A stretch of 15,188 nt of DNA, taken from NCBI GenBank assembly GCA_015655255.1, contig JAATFJ010000040.1, positions 1 through 15,188 of the forward strand, given 5' to 3'. The position numbers and the translations under genes were made by a program. The stretch comes from Actinomycetales bacterium (GTDB lineage Bacteria; Actinomycetota; Actinomycetes; Actinomycetales; Microbacteriaceae). This document shows, piece by piece, positions 1 to 7,060 of this stretch; positions within the stretch are counted from its first letter, which is position 1; the number at the start of each line of letters is the position of its first letter. The notes below the pieces were generated by a model, which made no database searches, was not told where the DNA came from, and was given only the letters and a program-made list of their open reading frames with translations.

Positions 1-384
1 GTCTCGCAGAGCCTCGTGAAGAACGGCGTCGGCCGCATCGTCGGCATCTCTTCCGTCTCCGCCCAACGTGGCGGGGGCACCTACTCCAAGACGCCATACT
101 CCGCCTCCAAAGCAGGCGTAATAGGGCTCATTCGCTCCGTGGCTCGCGAGCTCGGCCCCCTCGGAATCACGGCGAATGCCATATCTCCCGGACCGATCGA
201 CACCGACATCATGGGAGGCACGCTGACGGAGGAGCGCAAGACAGCGATGGCCGCAGACGGCGTCCTTCCCCGCATCGGTTCTCCCACGGACATCGCCGCG
301 GCGGTGGCCTATCTCATCAGCGAGGATGCCGGTTTCGTGACGGGTCAGACCCTGAACGTCGACGGCGGCCTCTACATGCACTGA
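1..384 (+). CDS. SDR-family oxidoreductase, C-terminal part (5' end outside window)
   Basis: The reading frame is open from base 1, so the gene begins upstream; 127 residues are visible. Seen: the catalytic region of a classical short-chain dehydrogenase/reductase, with GRIVGISS (active-site Ser about residue 18 of the fragment), then Tyr33-x3-Lys37 in PYSASKAG, then NAISPGPIDTDI, and the usual C-terminal DAGFVTGQTLNVDGG. The missing part would hold the TGxxxGxG nucleotide-binding motif. Members use NAD(P)H to reduce or oxidise carbonyl/hydroxyl groups in the cytoplasm; the substrate cannot be told. The shape is FabG-like, but the position beside an ACS-type permease suggests a catabolic dehydrogenase rather than fatty-acid synthesis (inference). 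Eleven bases separate its stop from the next small reading frame. Confidence 0.93.
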   Translation, partial: VSQSLVKNGVGRIVGISSVSAQRGGGTYSKTPYSASKAGVIGLIRSVARELGPLGITANAISPGPIDTDIMGGTLTEERKTAMAADGVLPRIGSPTDIAAAVAYLISEDAGFVTGQTLNVDGGLYMH

Positions 385-395
385 CTCCGATTCCC

Positions 396-497
396 ATGCC
401 TCAGAAATGGTCCAAGGGACGGATCGCCTTCCTCGTGGTGGGGATGGTCTGCGTGGCCTTCGGCCTCGTCCTGATCGTCCCCGCACTGCTGCAGTGA
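396..497 (+). CDS. Small single-span membrane peptide, 33 aa
   Basis: ATG at 396 to TGA at 495-497. The peptide begins MPQKWSKGR, a basic N-terminus, followed by one uninterrupted hydrophobic stretch (about residues 10-32) and ends at Gln33, the layout of a single transmembrane helix with the N-terminus inside. Third codon positions are almost all G or C, as in the neighbouring genes, which argues for real coding. There is no clear Shine-Dalgarno sequence, but the start lies 11 bases after the SDR stop, so reinitiation or coupling is possible. It sits between an SDR gene and an MFS permease gene in the same direction. It could be a small partner of the permease; that is inference. No family is recognised. 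Confidence 0.55.
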   Translation: MPQKWSKGRIAFLVVGMVCVAFGLVLIVPALLQ

Positions 498-543
498 TGG
501 CATCCACCCGATAATCCCCTTCCCCGCTCAAAGGAGAGTTCCC

Positions 544-1917
544 ATGTCCGCTTCCGTGCCCGACAGCACAGCGCAGAGTCTTCTATCCAGTCCGCATCTG
601 GCCACCGGCATCAAGAAGGCGACCTATCGCCTCATGCCGATGCTCATCATTCTCTACTTCGTGGCCTTCCTCGACCGGACCAACGTCGGGTTCGCGGAGG
701 CCGCCATGGAGGTCGACCGGGGCATCTCCGCCGGCGCCTACGCACTCGGCGCGGGGATCTTCTTCATCGGCTACGCGATCTTCGAGATCCCCTCGAACCT
801 GTTGCTGAAGCGGTACGGCGCGCGGTTCTGGCTCGCGCGCATCGCCATCACGTGGGGCATCGTGGCTGCGCTGTTCGCCTTCGTGAACGGCGAGACGATG
901 TTCATCATCCTCCGTTTCCTCCTCGGCGTGACCGAGGCGGGGCTCTTCCCCGGCGTCATCATGTTCCTCGCCGAGTGGTTCCCGAACAAGCGCCGTGTGC
1001 AGATGTTCGCCCTCTTCTACCTCGCCCAGCCGTTCTCGCAGATGCTCGGGGCGCCGCTGTCCGGCGGTCTTATCAGCTTCGGTGACCAGTACACGCCGTG
1101 GGCCGGGTGGCAGGTGATGTTCTTCGCCGAGGGGCTTCTCGCCGTGATCGCGGGTATCGCCGCGTTCTTCTTCCTCGTCGACTCCCCGCAGAAGGCGAAG
1201 TTCCTCGACGACGACGAGAAGAAGGCGCTCAAGGAGGTCATGGACCACGAGGACGCCATCAAGGACGCCGACGGGCCCCGCGGCATCGGCTCCGCCCTCG
1301 TGAGCTGGAAGGTCTGGTACTTCACGGTCATCTACTTCTGCCTCCAGATCGCCGTCTACGGCACGACCTTCTACCTGCCCCAGCAGGTGTCCGGGCTCAT
1401 CGGCCAGTCGGTGGGATGGCAGGTCGGCCTCATTTCCGCGATCCCCTGGGCCGTCGGCCTCTTCGCCTGCTACTACGTCGGCAAGCACGCCACGACGATC
1501 AAGCGCCGCCGCACATGGGGCGCGTGATTCTACCTCATCACCGGTGTCGCGATCCTCGTCTCGGCGTGGGCCGGAGCGAACGGGCAGAGCCTGCTCGGCA
1601 TCGTCGCGATCACGGTCGCCGTCGCGGCGTTCCTCTCCGTCGGGCCGATCACCTGGTCGTTCCCGAACGCCTTCCTCGCGGGCGCTGCGGCCGCTGCGGG
1701 GATCGGGCTCATCAACGCGCTGGGGAACCTGGGCGGGTTCGTGGCGCCCATCATGCGCACAGCGATCAACGAGGCGATTCCCACGGACTCTGGAGCCTGG
1801 GGCGTCGTCTCGCTCGGAGTATTTGGCTTCCTCGGAGCGATCCTCATGTGGGGCACGCGTTTCTTCAGTGCGAAGGCGGACGCGCTGCTGGGGGAGACCG
1901 CGCAGCCGATGCACTGA
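544..1917 (+). pseudogene. ACS-type MFS permease interrupted by an in-frame TGA
   Basis: Start ATG 544 has a good ribosome site (AAGGAGAG, 531-538). The frame codes for the first eight helices of a major facilitator of the anion:cation symporter type: FLDRTNVGFA in helix 1, the helix 4 region RFLLGVTEAGLFPGV, and the loop motif AEWFPNKRR. It stops at TGA 1525-1527 (codon 328), in the loop before helix 9. The same frame then continues without a shift through helices 9-12 (FYLITGVAILVSAW, then NALGNLGGFVAPI) to TGA 1915-1917. Joined, the product would be 457 residues including the stop position, a normal family length. TGG (Trp) to TGA is the simplest origin. Such permeases import organic anions such as sugar acids; the substrate is unknown. 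A sequencing error cannot be excluded. As it stands, it encodes a truncated 327-residue protein. Confidence 0.85.
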
Positions 1918-1923
1918 TCGTGA

Positions 1924-1955
1924 GGCGGGGTCCGAGGTGCGCCTCGAGCCCCGCC
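1924..1955 (+). terminator. GC-rich hairpin after the MFS permease
   Basis: Six bases after the permease stop there is an inverted repeat: GGCGGGG (1924-1930) pairs with CCCCGCC (1949-1955), and CGAGG (1933-1937) pairs with CCTCG (1942-1946) around a TGCG loop, with a 2x2 internal mismatch. No T-tract follows, so it resembles the U-less terminators common in actinobacteria. It would close the SDR-peptide-permease transcript. Confidence 0.55.
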
Positions 1956-2127
1956 GACGTGTGTCCGGAGGGTCGTATCGCGCCTCTTTCACCCGCTATG
2001 TGACGGCCATGCAACATTTGAGTTACCTTCTCCGTCCCCTGTCATTCCGGGCTCGGGCGCTCTATTACCGTTGGGCTCAGCCGGTGCATCCCTGCGTCGG
2101 CTATTTACCCAGCAGAACAGGCAGTAC
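1956..2127. other. Non-coding leader region upstream of the cold-shock gene
   Basis: No protein-coding gene is supported between the permease hairpin and the cold-shock start. A TTGAGT at 2018-2023 could be a -35 element, but no good TANNNT follows at the right spacing (TGTCAT at 2040 is the nearest). TATTAC (2063-2068) and TATTTA (2102-2107) are AT-rich stretches without convincing -35 partners. A long structured leader is common for csp mRNAs, but this cannot be shown here. Confidence 0.4.
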
Positions 2128-2334
2128 ATGAGCACCCAGGGAACGGTCAAGTGGTTCAACTCGGAGAAGGGCTTCGGCTTCATCTCCCCCGATGACGGCG
2201 GCGCCGATGTTTTCGCGCACTACTCCGCCATTCAGTCCTCCGGCTACCGCTCGCTCGACGAGAACCAGCGCGTCGAGTTCGAGGTGGCGCAGGGCCCCAA
2301 GGGCCTGCAGGCCGAGAATATCCGCCCGCTCTAA
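2128..2334 (+). CDS. cspA: Cold-shock domain protein (CspA family), 68 aa
   Basis: A complete cold-shock domain of the usual length. Seen: GTVKWFN at residues 5-11, the RNP1 motif KGFGFI (14-19), the RNP2 motif DVFAHY (27-32), and the C-terminal [10 protein letters not shown]. These aromatic residues stack on single-stranded RNA or DNA. Family members act in the cytoplasm as RNA chaperones that melt mRNA secondary structure, in cold adaptation and often also in normal growth. The start at ATG 2128 is chosen because [10 protein letters not shown] is the standard N-terminus; an in-frame TTG at 2071 would add 19 residues not found in the family. The ribosome site before ATG is weak (ACAGG). The gene is monocistronic, ending just before a strong terminator. 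Confidence 0.96.
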   Translation: MSTQGTVKWFNSEKGFGFISPDDGGADVFAHYSAIQSSGYRSLDENQRVEFEVAQGPKGLQAENIRPL

Positions 2335-2345
2335 GGGCACAGACG

Positions 2346-2410
2346 AGAACTCTCCGTTTCGAAACGCTCCCGAGAAGCGTGTCGAAACGGAGAGTTCTTT
2401 GTTCTCCCCG
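2346..2410 (+). terminator. Strong terminator after the cold-shock gene
   Basis: Inverted repeat arms 2346-2368 and 2376-2398 form a 23-bp stem with one mismatch and a 7-base loop (CCCGAGA), followed by a T-rich TTGTTCT. The stem includes GTTTCGA/TCGAAAC and is far longer than a usual intrinsic terminator. It begins 11 bases after the csp stop and lies between convergent genes, so it may also stop transcription of the HAD gene arriving from the right. Confidence 0.88.
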
Positions 2411-2430
2411 GCGGCGTCCTCCGCGCCGGT

Positions 2431-3096
2431 TCAGGAGAACAGCAGTGCGCGAAGCCCGTCCACCGATGCGGTGCGCGCGAACGCCTGATCGCCCTCGTGC
2501 GGTGCGCTGAAACCCCAGTCGACGAAGATCACGGGCACGTCGTTATCCGCGCCGCCCTCGACATCGTGGTGTCGATCGCCCACGAGCACCGGTCGGGAGA
2601 CGTCCGCGCCTCGAGCGGAGAGCCGTCGGAGCGCCTCCGCGACGATATCGGTCTTCGAGGCGAGCGTCGACTCATCCGGCGTGGAGCCGACGGTCGTGAG
2701 GAACGCGGGGCGCAGTCCGAAATGATCGATGATCGCATCGACCTGCACCTCGGGCTTGGAGCTCGCCGTCGCCTGGGCGATGCCCGCGGCGGCGAGGTCG
2801 TGGATGAGAGCGTCGATGCCGGCGATGAGCCGCACATCGGTCGTGTACCCATCGGCCTTCCCGAGTGCACGGTAGTACGCGACGCCCTCCGCCGCGCCCT
2901 CCGGAGACATGCCGGCCCGCTCCTGCAGGGACTGGAACATCGGTGGGCCGATCCAGTAGACGAGCCCGTCCCGCGTCGGCGCCTCGTAGCCGAAGTGCGT
3001 AAGCATTGTCCCCAGCCGGCGGAGGATGCCCACGGAGGCGTCGATGATCGTGCCATCGACGTCCCAGAGGACGCAGGAATAGGGAGAAGAAGGCAT
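2431..3096 (-). CDS. HAD-superfamily hydrolase, phosphoglycolate phosphatase-like
   Basis: 221 residues, the length of Gph/PGP-type phosphatases. Motif I is DVDGT (Asp12 nucleophile, Asp14 acid/base); motif II lies in ATASSKP (Ser112/Ser113); motif III is the Lys148 in SKTD; motif IV is VLVGDRHHDVEGG with Asp174 and Asp178, which bind Mg2+. Residues 18-85 between motifs I and II form a helical cap typical of subclass C1. Family members hydrolyse small phosphate monoesters in the cytoplasm. The specific substrate (2-phosphoglycolate or a sugar phosphate) is not readable. No Shine-Dalgarno is present; instead a TAGGCT hexamer ends exactly six bases before the ATG, suggesting a leaderless mRNA. 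It converges on the csp gene. Confidence 0.92.
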   Translation of the reverse strand: MPSSPYSCVLWDVDGTIIDASVGILRRLGTMLTHFGYEAPTRDGLVYWIGPPMFQSLQERAGMSPEGAAEGVAYYRALGKADGYTTDVRLIAGIDALIHDLAAAGIAQATASSKPEVQVDAIIDHFGLRPAFLTTVGSTPDESTLASKTDIVAEALRRLSARGADVSRPVLVGDRHHDVEGGADNDVPVIFVDWGFSAPHEGDQAFARTASVDGLRALLFS

Positions 3097-3108
3097 GGCA
3101 ACAGCCTA
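3097..3108 (-). promoter_or_regulatory. Candidate -10 element, leaderless start of the HAD gene
   Basis: On the minus strand TAGGCT (3108-3103) matches the actinobacterial -10 consensus TANNNT and is followed by six bases (GTTGCC) and then ATG. That spacing puts the transcription start at the A of the start codon. No ribosome site is visible. The -35 region is poor. The identical hexamer and spacing recur before the MFS gene at 5908. Confidence 0.5.
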
Positions 3109-3244
3109 GTTGCGCGGGCCTTCCGCGCCGTCGCGATTCGAGCGCACCGGTTCGCTCCGACAGCTCCGAATGGTTCCCTTCTATTCATGTGGCGCCCATA
3201 GCGTTCCGGAGTCCCTTGACCCGAGATTGGACCGCAGCAGCGTC

Positions 3245-3942
3245 ATGACTACCCATCCCTGGCGTGTTTTCGCACGCCGTTCCCCCGAATACGGCCGCGC
3301 GAATCGTCCGAAGAAGCGCACCTTCCACACCCTCGTCGCCGGCCCCGTGGCGACGGCCGACCCGAACTCCTCGGAGTGGAAGGTACTCGACAGTCGTTCC
3401 GGCGAGAGCTTCTCGCAGCGCCTACAGACCAACGCCTACGCCATCAAGGCGACTGCGGTCTACACCTACTACCAGCTGCGCATCACGGGCACGCAGGGTG
3501 GCGGCTCGGCATTCCAGGTCTCCGACTTCGCGCTCCTCGGCACCGAGGGCACGGCGACGTCGCTCCTCGATGGGATGTCGGAGTCGACCTACTGGGATTC
3601 CGCCAGGGACGCCAACACCTCCGCCGCGAACACCGTGCTCACCCGCGCATGAGTGGCGGCAGCATCACCCCGCCGATATCCACCGTGCGCGAGGGGACGA
3701 ACACGATCGCCATCGAGGTGCACCAGTCTGGCGGCACGAGTTCTCACGCGTGGTTCTCGCTCGCAAGCCTCGAGGCCACGACGGACTACCAGCCGCTGTC
3801 GTTCGCCTCCAGTGAGCGCTCCCGCAGCTACGTCTCCAACTCCTGGACGGTGACGGAGAACGGCGACGCGACGTTCAACAACCTCCTCGCCGGATTCCGC
3901 ATCGATAACCCCGGTACGGGCGACGGCAAGGCGGTCACCTCA
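3245..3942 (+). pseudogene. Remnant of a secreted discoidin (F5/8 type C)-like protein
   Basis: Two reading frames together give recognisable pieces of one protein. Frame A (3245-3652) carries EWKVLDSRSGESFSQRLQT followed by YYQLRITGTQGG and FQVSDFALLG, the second half of a discoidin/F5-8C-type carbohydrate-binding domain. Frame B (from 3649) carries MSGGSITPP, then EGTNTIAIEVHQSGGTSS and AWFSLASL, which resemble the beta-sandwich modules of large secreted phosphoesterases or glycosidases. The frames meet at an ATGA (3649-3652); family-like sequence appears to continue across the shift, with further gaps (the start of the discoidin domain, and residues between SITPP and EGTNT). There is no signal peptide, catalytic domain or ribosome site. 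The last recognisable stretch is GTGDGKAVTS. A degraded gene is much likelier than two coupled small genes. Domain assignment is from memory of motif patterns. Confidence 0.7.
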
Positions 3943-3980
3943 CGCCCCCGCGGGCTTATGAGGCGGGCGCGGCGCCGCTC

Positions 3981-4676
3981 TCAGAAGAGCGTGGGAACGC
4001 CGGAGGCGATGCCCTTCATGGCCGTGTAGTCCAGGGTGAGCGTGCGAATCCCTCGGTCGCCCGCGAGCACCTTCGCCTGCGGCTTGATCTCCTGGGCAGC
4101 GAAGACGCCCGTCACGGGCACGAGGTGGGGATCGCGATTGAGCAGCTCCAGATACCGGCTCAGCTGCTCAACGCCGTCGATATCGCCGCGGCGCTTGACC
4201 TCGACGGCGATGGTCCCGCCCTCCGGGTTCCGCAGCAGCAGGTCGACGGGGCCGATCGCCGTCGGATACTCCCGTCGCACGAGCACCACGCCGTCGCCCA
4301 CGAGATCGACCTGCTCCGCGAGTAGGCGCTGCAGGTCGGCCTCCACGCCGTCCTTCTGCAGGCCGGGGTCGATCCCGAGCTCATGAGCGGAGTAGTGCAG
4401 AATCTCGTGGATGCGCACGAGAAGCGCGTCGCCGGTCTTCGCGTGAGTGACGCGCCAGTGCTCGATGACTCCGGCCGCCTCTTCGTCCTCGTCCGGCTCC
4501 TCCACGACGATGCTGCACGGTGGAGACATCCAGTTCAGCGGCTTGTAGCTCAGCGAATCACTGTGCACGAGGACGGAGCCGTCCGCTTTCAGCATGATGA
4601 GACGCTGCGCGAGCGGAAGATGAGCGTTGAGCCGTCCGGTGTAATCCACCGAGCAGCGGGCGATGACGAGTCTCAC
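3981..4676 (-). CDS. nucS: Mismatch-specific endonuclease NucS (EndoMS)
   Basis: 231 residues beginning [16 protein letters not shown], the conserved NucS N-terminus. The N-terminal half (about 1-100) is the DNA-binding/dimerisation domain; the C-terminal half is a RecB-like nuclease with Asp145 (GPVDLLL), Glu159 and Lys161 (AVEVKRRG) and Gln171 ([10 protein letters not shown]), the PD-(D/E)xK set. NucS cuts both strands at certain mismatches and replaces MutS/MutL mismatch repair in many actinobacteria and archaea. The short C-terminal end GVPTLF resembles the sliding-clamp-binding tail of the family. The GTG start (4676-4674) shares bases with the upstream MFS stop (GTGA), so translation is probably coupled to that gene. 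No separate promoter or terminator is obvious. Confidence 0.96.
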   Translation of the reverse strand: MRLVIARCSVDYTGRLNAHLPLAQRLIMLKADGSVLVHSDSLSYKPLNWMSPPCSIVVEEPDEDEEAAGVIEHWRVTHAKTGDALLVRIHEILHYSAHELGIDPGLQKDGVEADLQRLLAEQVDLVGDGVVLVRREYPTAIGPVDLLLRNPEGGTIAVEVKRRGDIDGVEQLSRYLELLNRDPHLVPVTGVFAAQEIKPQAKVLAGDRGIRTLTLDYTAMKGIASGVPTLF

Positions 4677-5908
4677 CTCTCCAGGGTATCCGCGTGCGCG
4701 GACTCCCCCCGTCCCTCACCCAGCGGTCGCGCCGCCCCCGAGGCGAGCCCCGAGGCGACGACGAGCCCCACGAGGATGAACAGGGCGTTGAGCAGTCCGA
4801 TGTGCTCGCTCACGACGCCGAGCACGGGAGGTCCGCCGAGGAAGGCGATGTAGCCGATCGTCGAGGCCGCGCTCACGCGGGCCGCGGCCTTCGCGGGGTC
4901 GTCGGCCGCCGCGGAGAGGCCGAGGGGGAAGCCGAGCGAGGCGCCGAGTCCCCACAGCGCCGCCCCCACGAAGACGAGCGGCAGGGTGGGCGCGAGGATG
5001 AAGAGGAGGATGCCGCCTCCCGCCGTCACGGAGAGGATGCGCAGCACGGGGACGCGTCCGAACCGATCCACGAGGGGGCCGCCGAGGAGACGCGCGCCCG
5101 TCATGCACACCGAGAACACGGTGAGCGCGGCGGCGCCGAGACCCGGCCCGCCGTGATGGTCCTCGCTCACCCCGAGCGCGAGCCAGTCGTTCGCTCCGCC
5201 CTCGGCGAAGGCCATGCCGAGCATGACGATCCCCAGCACGTACGTGCGTGGTTCGCGCCAGGCCGACAGCGCCGTGCGCAAACGATCCCGCCAGTCATCC
5301 CCCGTCGCCTCGGTCTCGGCGACCTCGTGCACGGGGACGCTCGCGACGCACACGAAGGAACTCGCCGCGACCACGGCGGCGATGACGATGGCGTGCGCGA
5401 ACACCGTGAGCCCCAGGCTCGTCGCCACCCAGCCGATGCCCGCGCCGACGACGGTCCCGAAGCTGAACATCGCGTGGAACAGGGGCAGGATCGTCCTCCC
5501 GCGCTCCTGCTCCACAGCCGTGGCCTCGACGTTCATCATGACGTCGAGGCACCCGTTGCCGAAGCCGAAGAGCACGAGGCCGGCGACCACGAGCGGATAG
5601 GAGACGACGAGGGAGGACCCCACGGCGATCACGGCGATGCCGACCGCGAGCGTGAGCATCGTGAGGAGGATGCCGCGTCGCGACCCGGTGCGCGCCATCA
5701 CGGCGGCGCTGGAGGAGATCCCGACGATCGATGCGATTCCCATCCCCAGCAGGAGCACGCCGATGCGCGAGTTGTCGATGCCGAGTGCGAGCTTGATATC
5801 GGGGACGCGGGACGCCCAGGTGGCCATGGAGAGGCCGCTTGCGAAGAAAACGGCGAAGATCGCGTTGCGCCAGCGACGGTACTGGGCAAGACGGACAGAA
5901 GAAGACAC
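4673..5908 (-). CDS. MFS transporter, YbjJ-like
   Basis: 411 residues with twelve predicted hydrophobic helices. Helix 1 carries [19 protein letters not shown] (21-39); the helix 2-3 loop has MARTGSRRG (71-79), a degenerate MFS motif A; residues 118-150 hold [13 protein letters not shown] and, further on, [17 protein letters not shown], a signature I associate with YbjJ/fucose-permease-like MFS proteins of unknown substrate. It acts in the cytoplasmic membrane. The GTG start is chosen because a TAGGCT hexamer ends exactly six bases upstream and no ribosome site is present (leaderless). It is divergent from a LacI-family regulator across 56 bases holding a palindromic operator, so control by that regulator is likely. 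It overlaps nucS by four bases (GTGA). Import versus export cannot be decided. Confidence 0.93.
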   Translation of the reverse strand: MSSSVRLAQYRRWRNAIFAVFFASGLSMATWASRVPDIKLALGIDNSRIGVLLLGMGIASIVGISSSAAVMARTGSRRGILLTMLTLAVGIAVIAVGSSLVVSYPLVVAGLVLFGFGNGCLDVMMNVEATAVEQERGRTILPLFHAMFSFGTVVGAGIGWVATSLGLTVFAHAIVIAAVVAASSFVCVASVPVHEVAETEATGDDWRDRLRTALSAWREPRTYVLGIVMLGMAFAEGGANDWLALGVSEDHHGGPGLGAAALTVFSVCMTGARLLGGPLVDRFGRVPVLRILSVTAGGGILLFILAPTLPLVFVGAALWGLGASLGFPLGLSAAADDPAKAAARVSAASTIGYIAFLGGPPVLGVVSEHIGLLNALFILVGLVVASGLASGAARPLGEGRGESAHADTLER

Positions 5909-5920
5909 CCGCTGAGCCTA
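5909..5920 (-). promoter_or_regulatory. Candidate -10 element, leaderless start of the MFS-nucS transcript
   Basis: On the minus strand TAGGCT (5920-5915) plus six bases (CAGCGG) runs directly into the GTG start at 5908, so the start site should be the first base of the codon. The palindromic operator abuts this -10 hexamer on its upstream side, within the -35/-10 spacer. The -35 is not recognisable. Confidence 0.55.
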
Positions 5921-5934
5921 TCGAATCGATTCGA
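5921..5934. promoter_or_regulatory. LacI-family operator, perfect 14-bp palindrome
   Basis: TCGAATCGATTCGA is a perfect palindrome centred on CpG with the core AATCGATT, which fits the AAnCGnTT core of LacI/GalR-family operators. It lies in the 56-base gap between the regulator and the MFS gene. It touches the -10 of the MFS promoter and covers the expected -35 region of the regulator promoter (about -31 to -44 from its ATG), so a bound repressor could shut both. Confidence 0.82.
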
Positions 5935-5952
5935 CGAATGGGAGATTCGGGC

Positions 5953-5964
5953 TACCCTGGGGGA
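5953..5964 (+). promoter_or_regulatory. Candidate -10 element, start of the LacI-family gene
   Basis: TACCCT (5953-5958) fits TANNNT and is followed by six bases (GGGGGA) and ATG 5965, again the leaderless spacing. The GGGGGA is purine-rich but lies directly against the ATG, too close for a normal ribosome site. A weak -35 (TTCGAC, 5930-5935) with a 17-base spacer overlaps the operator. Confidence 0.5.
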
Positions 5965-7029
5965 ATGGACACCCCAGGCGGTACCCGCAGGGCGACGCTC
6001 GCCGACGTCGCGCGCGAGGCCGGCGTCTCCCTCTCCACCGCATCCGTCGTCTTCAGCGGTAAGACGAACGTCTCCGAGGCGACGAAGGACCGTGTGCACG
6101 AAGCCGCCGCCGCCCTCGGGTACGGAGGTCCCGACCCCCGCGCGGCCTCGCTGCGCCGCGGCCGGAGCGGCATCGTCGCCGTCGTCCTGGAGGGACCGCT
6201 GCGCAGCGCCTTCCTCGACCCCGTCGCGATCGCGATGATGGACGGCATCACCGACGGTCTCGCCTCCGTCGGTGCCGGCATCCTCCTGCTCCGCGACGAG
6301 CCGGAGGAGACCGAGGGGCCCGCGCTCGTCACCGCTCCCGTGGATGCGGCGATCCTCATCGGCTGCTCCGCGCGCTCCCGGGAGGATGTCGACCTCCTCC
6401 GCGGACGCGGTGTCCCCGCCGTCGTCATCGAGGGCGATGCGGGTGACGAGGTGCTGAGCATCTCCCTGGACAGCCGCGAATCTGCCGCCGAGGTCGCCCG
6501 GCACGTGTACGAGCAGGGTCACCGCGACGTCGCCCTCGTGACACTCGCCCTGGACGCTCGGCGTCTCCGCGGCCCCGTCACCCCGGAACGGGTGCGCTCG
6601 GCGACCGTGCAGGTGAGCGTCGACCGCCTCGACGGGATGCGCGAGGTCTTCCCGGACGCCCCGGCCGTCTCCGCGTCCGCGAGCTCCATCGACGAGGGGC
6701 TCCTCGTGGGCCGTGCCCTCCTCGCCGACCGCGACCATCGCCCCACCGCGATCCTCGCGCAGAGCGACCTCCTCGCCGCGGGTGTCATCCGTGCCGCGGA
6801 AGAGCGCGGGCTGCGCGTCCCGGACGACCTCAGCGTCACGGGCTTCGACGGCATCCGCGTCGACGGCATCGGTGCCCATGTCCTCACCACCGCCGTACAG
6901 CCGGCCGTGGAGAAGGGTCGTGCCGCGGGAGAGCAGGTCGCTCGCCTCCTGCGCGGCGAACCCGCCTTCTCCCTGCACTTCCGCTGCCGGTTCCGTCCCG
7001 GAACGACGACGGCGCCTCCGGCTCGCTGA
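5965..7029 (+). CDS. LacI/GalR-family transcriptional repressor
   Basis: 354 residues. An N-terminal helix-turn-helix spans about residues 10-32 (ATLADVAREAGVSLSTAS, recognition helix from Val21), followed by a hinge helix (DRVHEAAAALGY, 42-53) that enters the operator minor groove. The rest is a periplasmic-binding-protein-like effector domain, with ILAQSDLLAAGVIRAAEERGL and then DDLSVTGFDGI from residue 287, both typical. The ATG at 5965 is chosen over upstream in-frame codons because the family N-terminus lies only a few residues before the HTH. The effector is probably a small sugar or related molecule, but is not readable. Its divergent position over a shared palindrome makes autoregulation and control of the MFS-nucS transcript likely. 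Confidence 0.95.
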   Translation: MDTPGGTRRATLADVAREAGVSLSTASVVFSGKTNVSEATKDRVHEAAAALGYGGPDPRAASLRRGRSGIVAVVLEGPLRSAFLDPVAIAMMDGITDGLASVGAGILLLRDEPEETEGPALVTAPVDAAILIGCSARSREDVDLLRGRGVPAVVIEGDAGDEVLSISLDSRESAAEVARHVYEQGHRDVALVTLALDARRLRGPVTPERVRSATVQVSVDRLDGMREVFPDAPAVSASASSIDEGLLVGRALLADRDHRPTAILAQSDLLAAGVIRAAEERGLRVPDDLSVTGFDGIRVDGIGAHVLTTAVQPAVEKGRAAGEQVARLLRGEPAFSLHFRCRFRPGTTTAPPAR

Positions 7030-7031
7030 GG

Positions 7032-7060
7032 CGGCCCGGCCTCAGGAGCGCGCCGGGCCG
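7032..7060. terminator. Hairpin between convergent genes
   Basis: CGGCCCGGC (7032-7040) and GCCGGGCCG (7052-7060) form a 9-bp perfect stem around an 11-base loop. It begins two bases after the LacI-gene stop and runs into the last codons of the convergent membrane-protein gene. No T-tract is present on either side; it is a likely bidirectional, U-less terminator. Confidence 0.55.

Noticed and set aside
1525..1527. TGA as a selenocysteine or readthrough codon
   Set aside because: No convincing SECIS-like hairpin follows, the next base is T rather than the leaky C context, and MFS permeases are not selenoproteins.
583..1992. A 469-codon open frame on the minus strand opposite the MFS permease
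   Set aside because: Its product is almost all Arg, Glu, Asp and Gly, the usual antisense shadow of high-GC genes, and it lies under a recognisable permease.
2018..2045. Promoter of the cold-shock gene (TTGAGT with TGTCAT)
   Set aside because: The -10 lacks the key A at position 2 and the spacing is 16; not strong enough to list.
2071..2334. Longer cold-shock protein starting at TTG 2071
   Set aside because: The added 19 residues are unlike any CspA N-terminus; ATG 2128 gives the standard start.
3110..4029. Two intact, translationally coupled small genes joined at ATGA 3649-3652
   Set aside because: The motifs on either side look like one domain series with gaps, there is no ribosome site or signal peptide, and frame B runs into the 3' end of nucS as arginine-rich nonsense.
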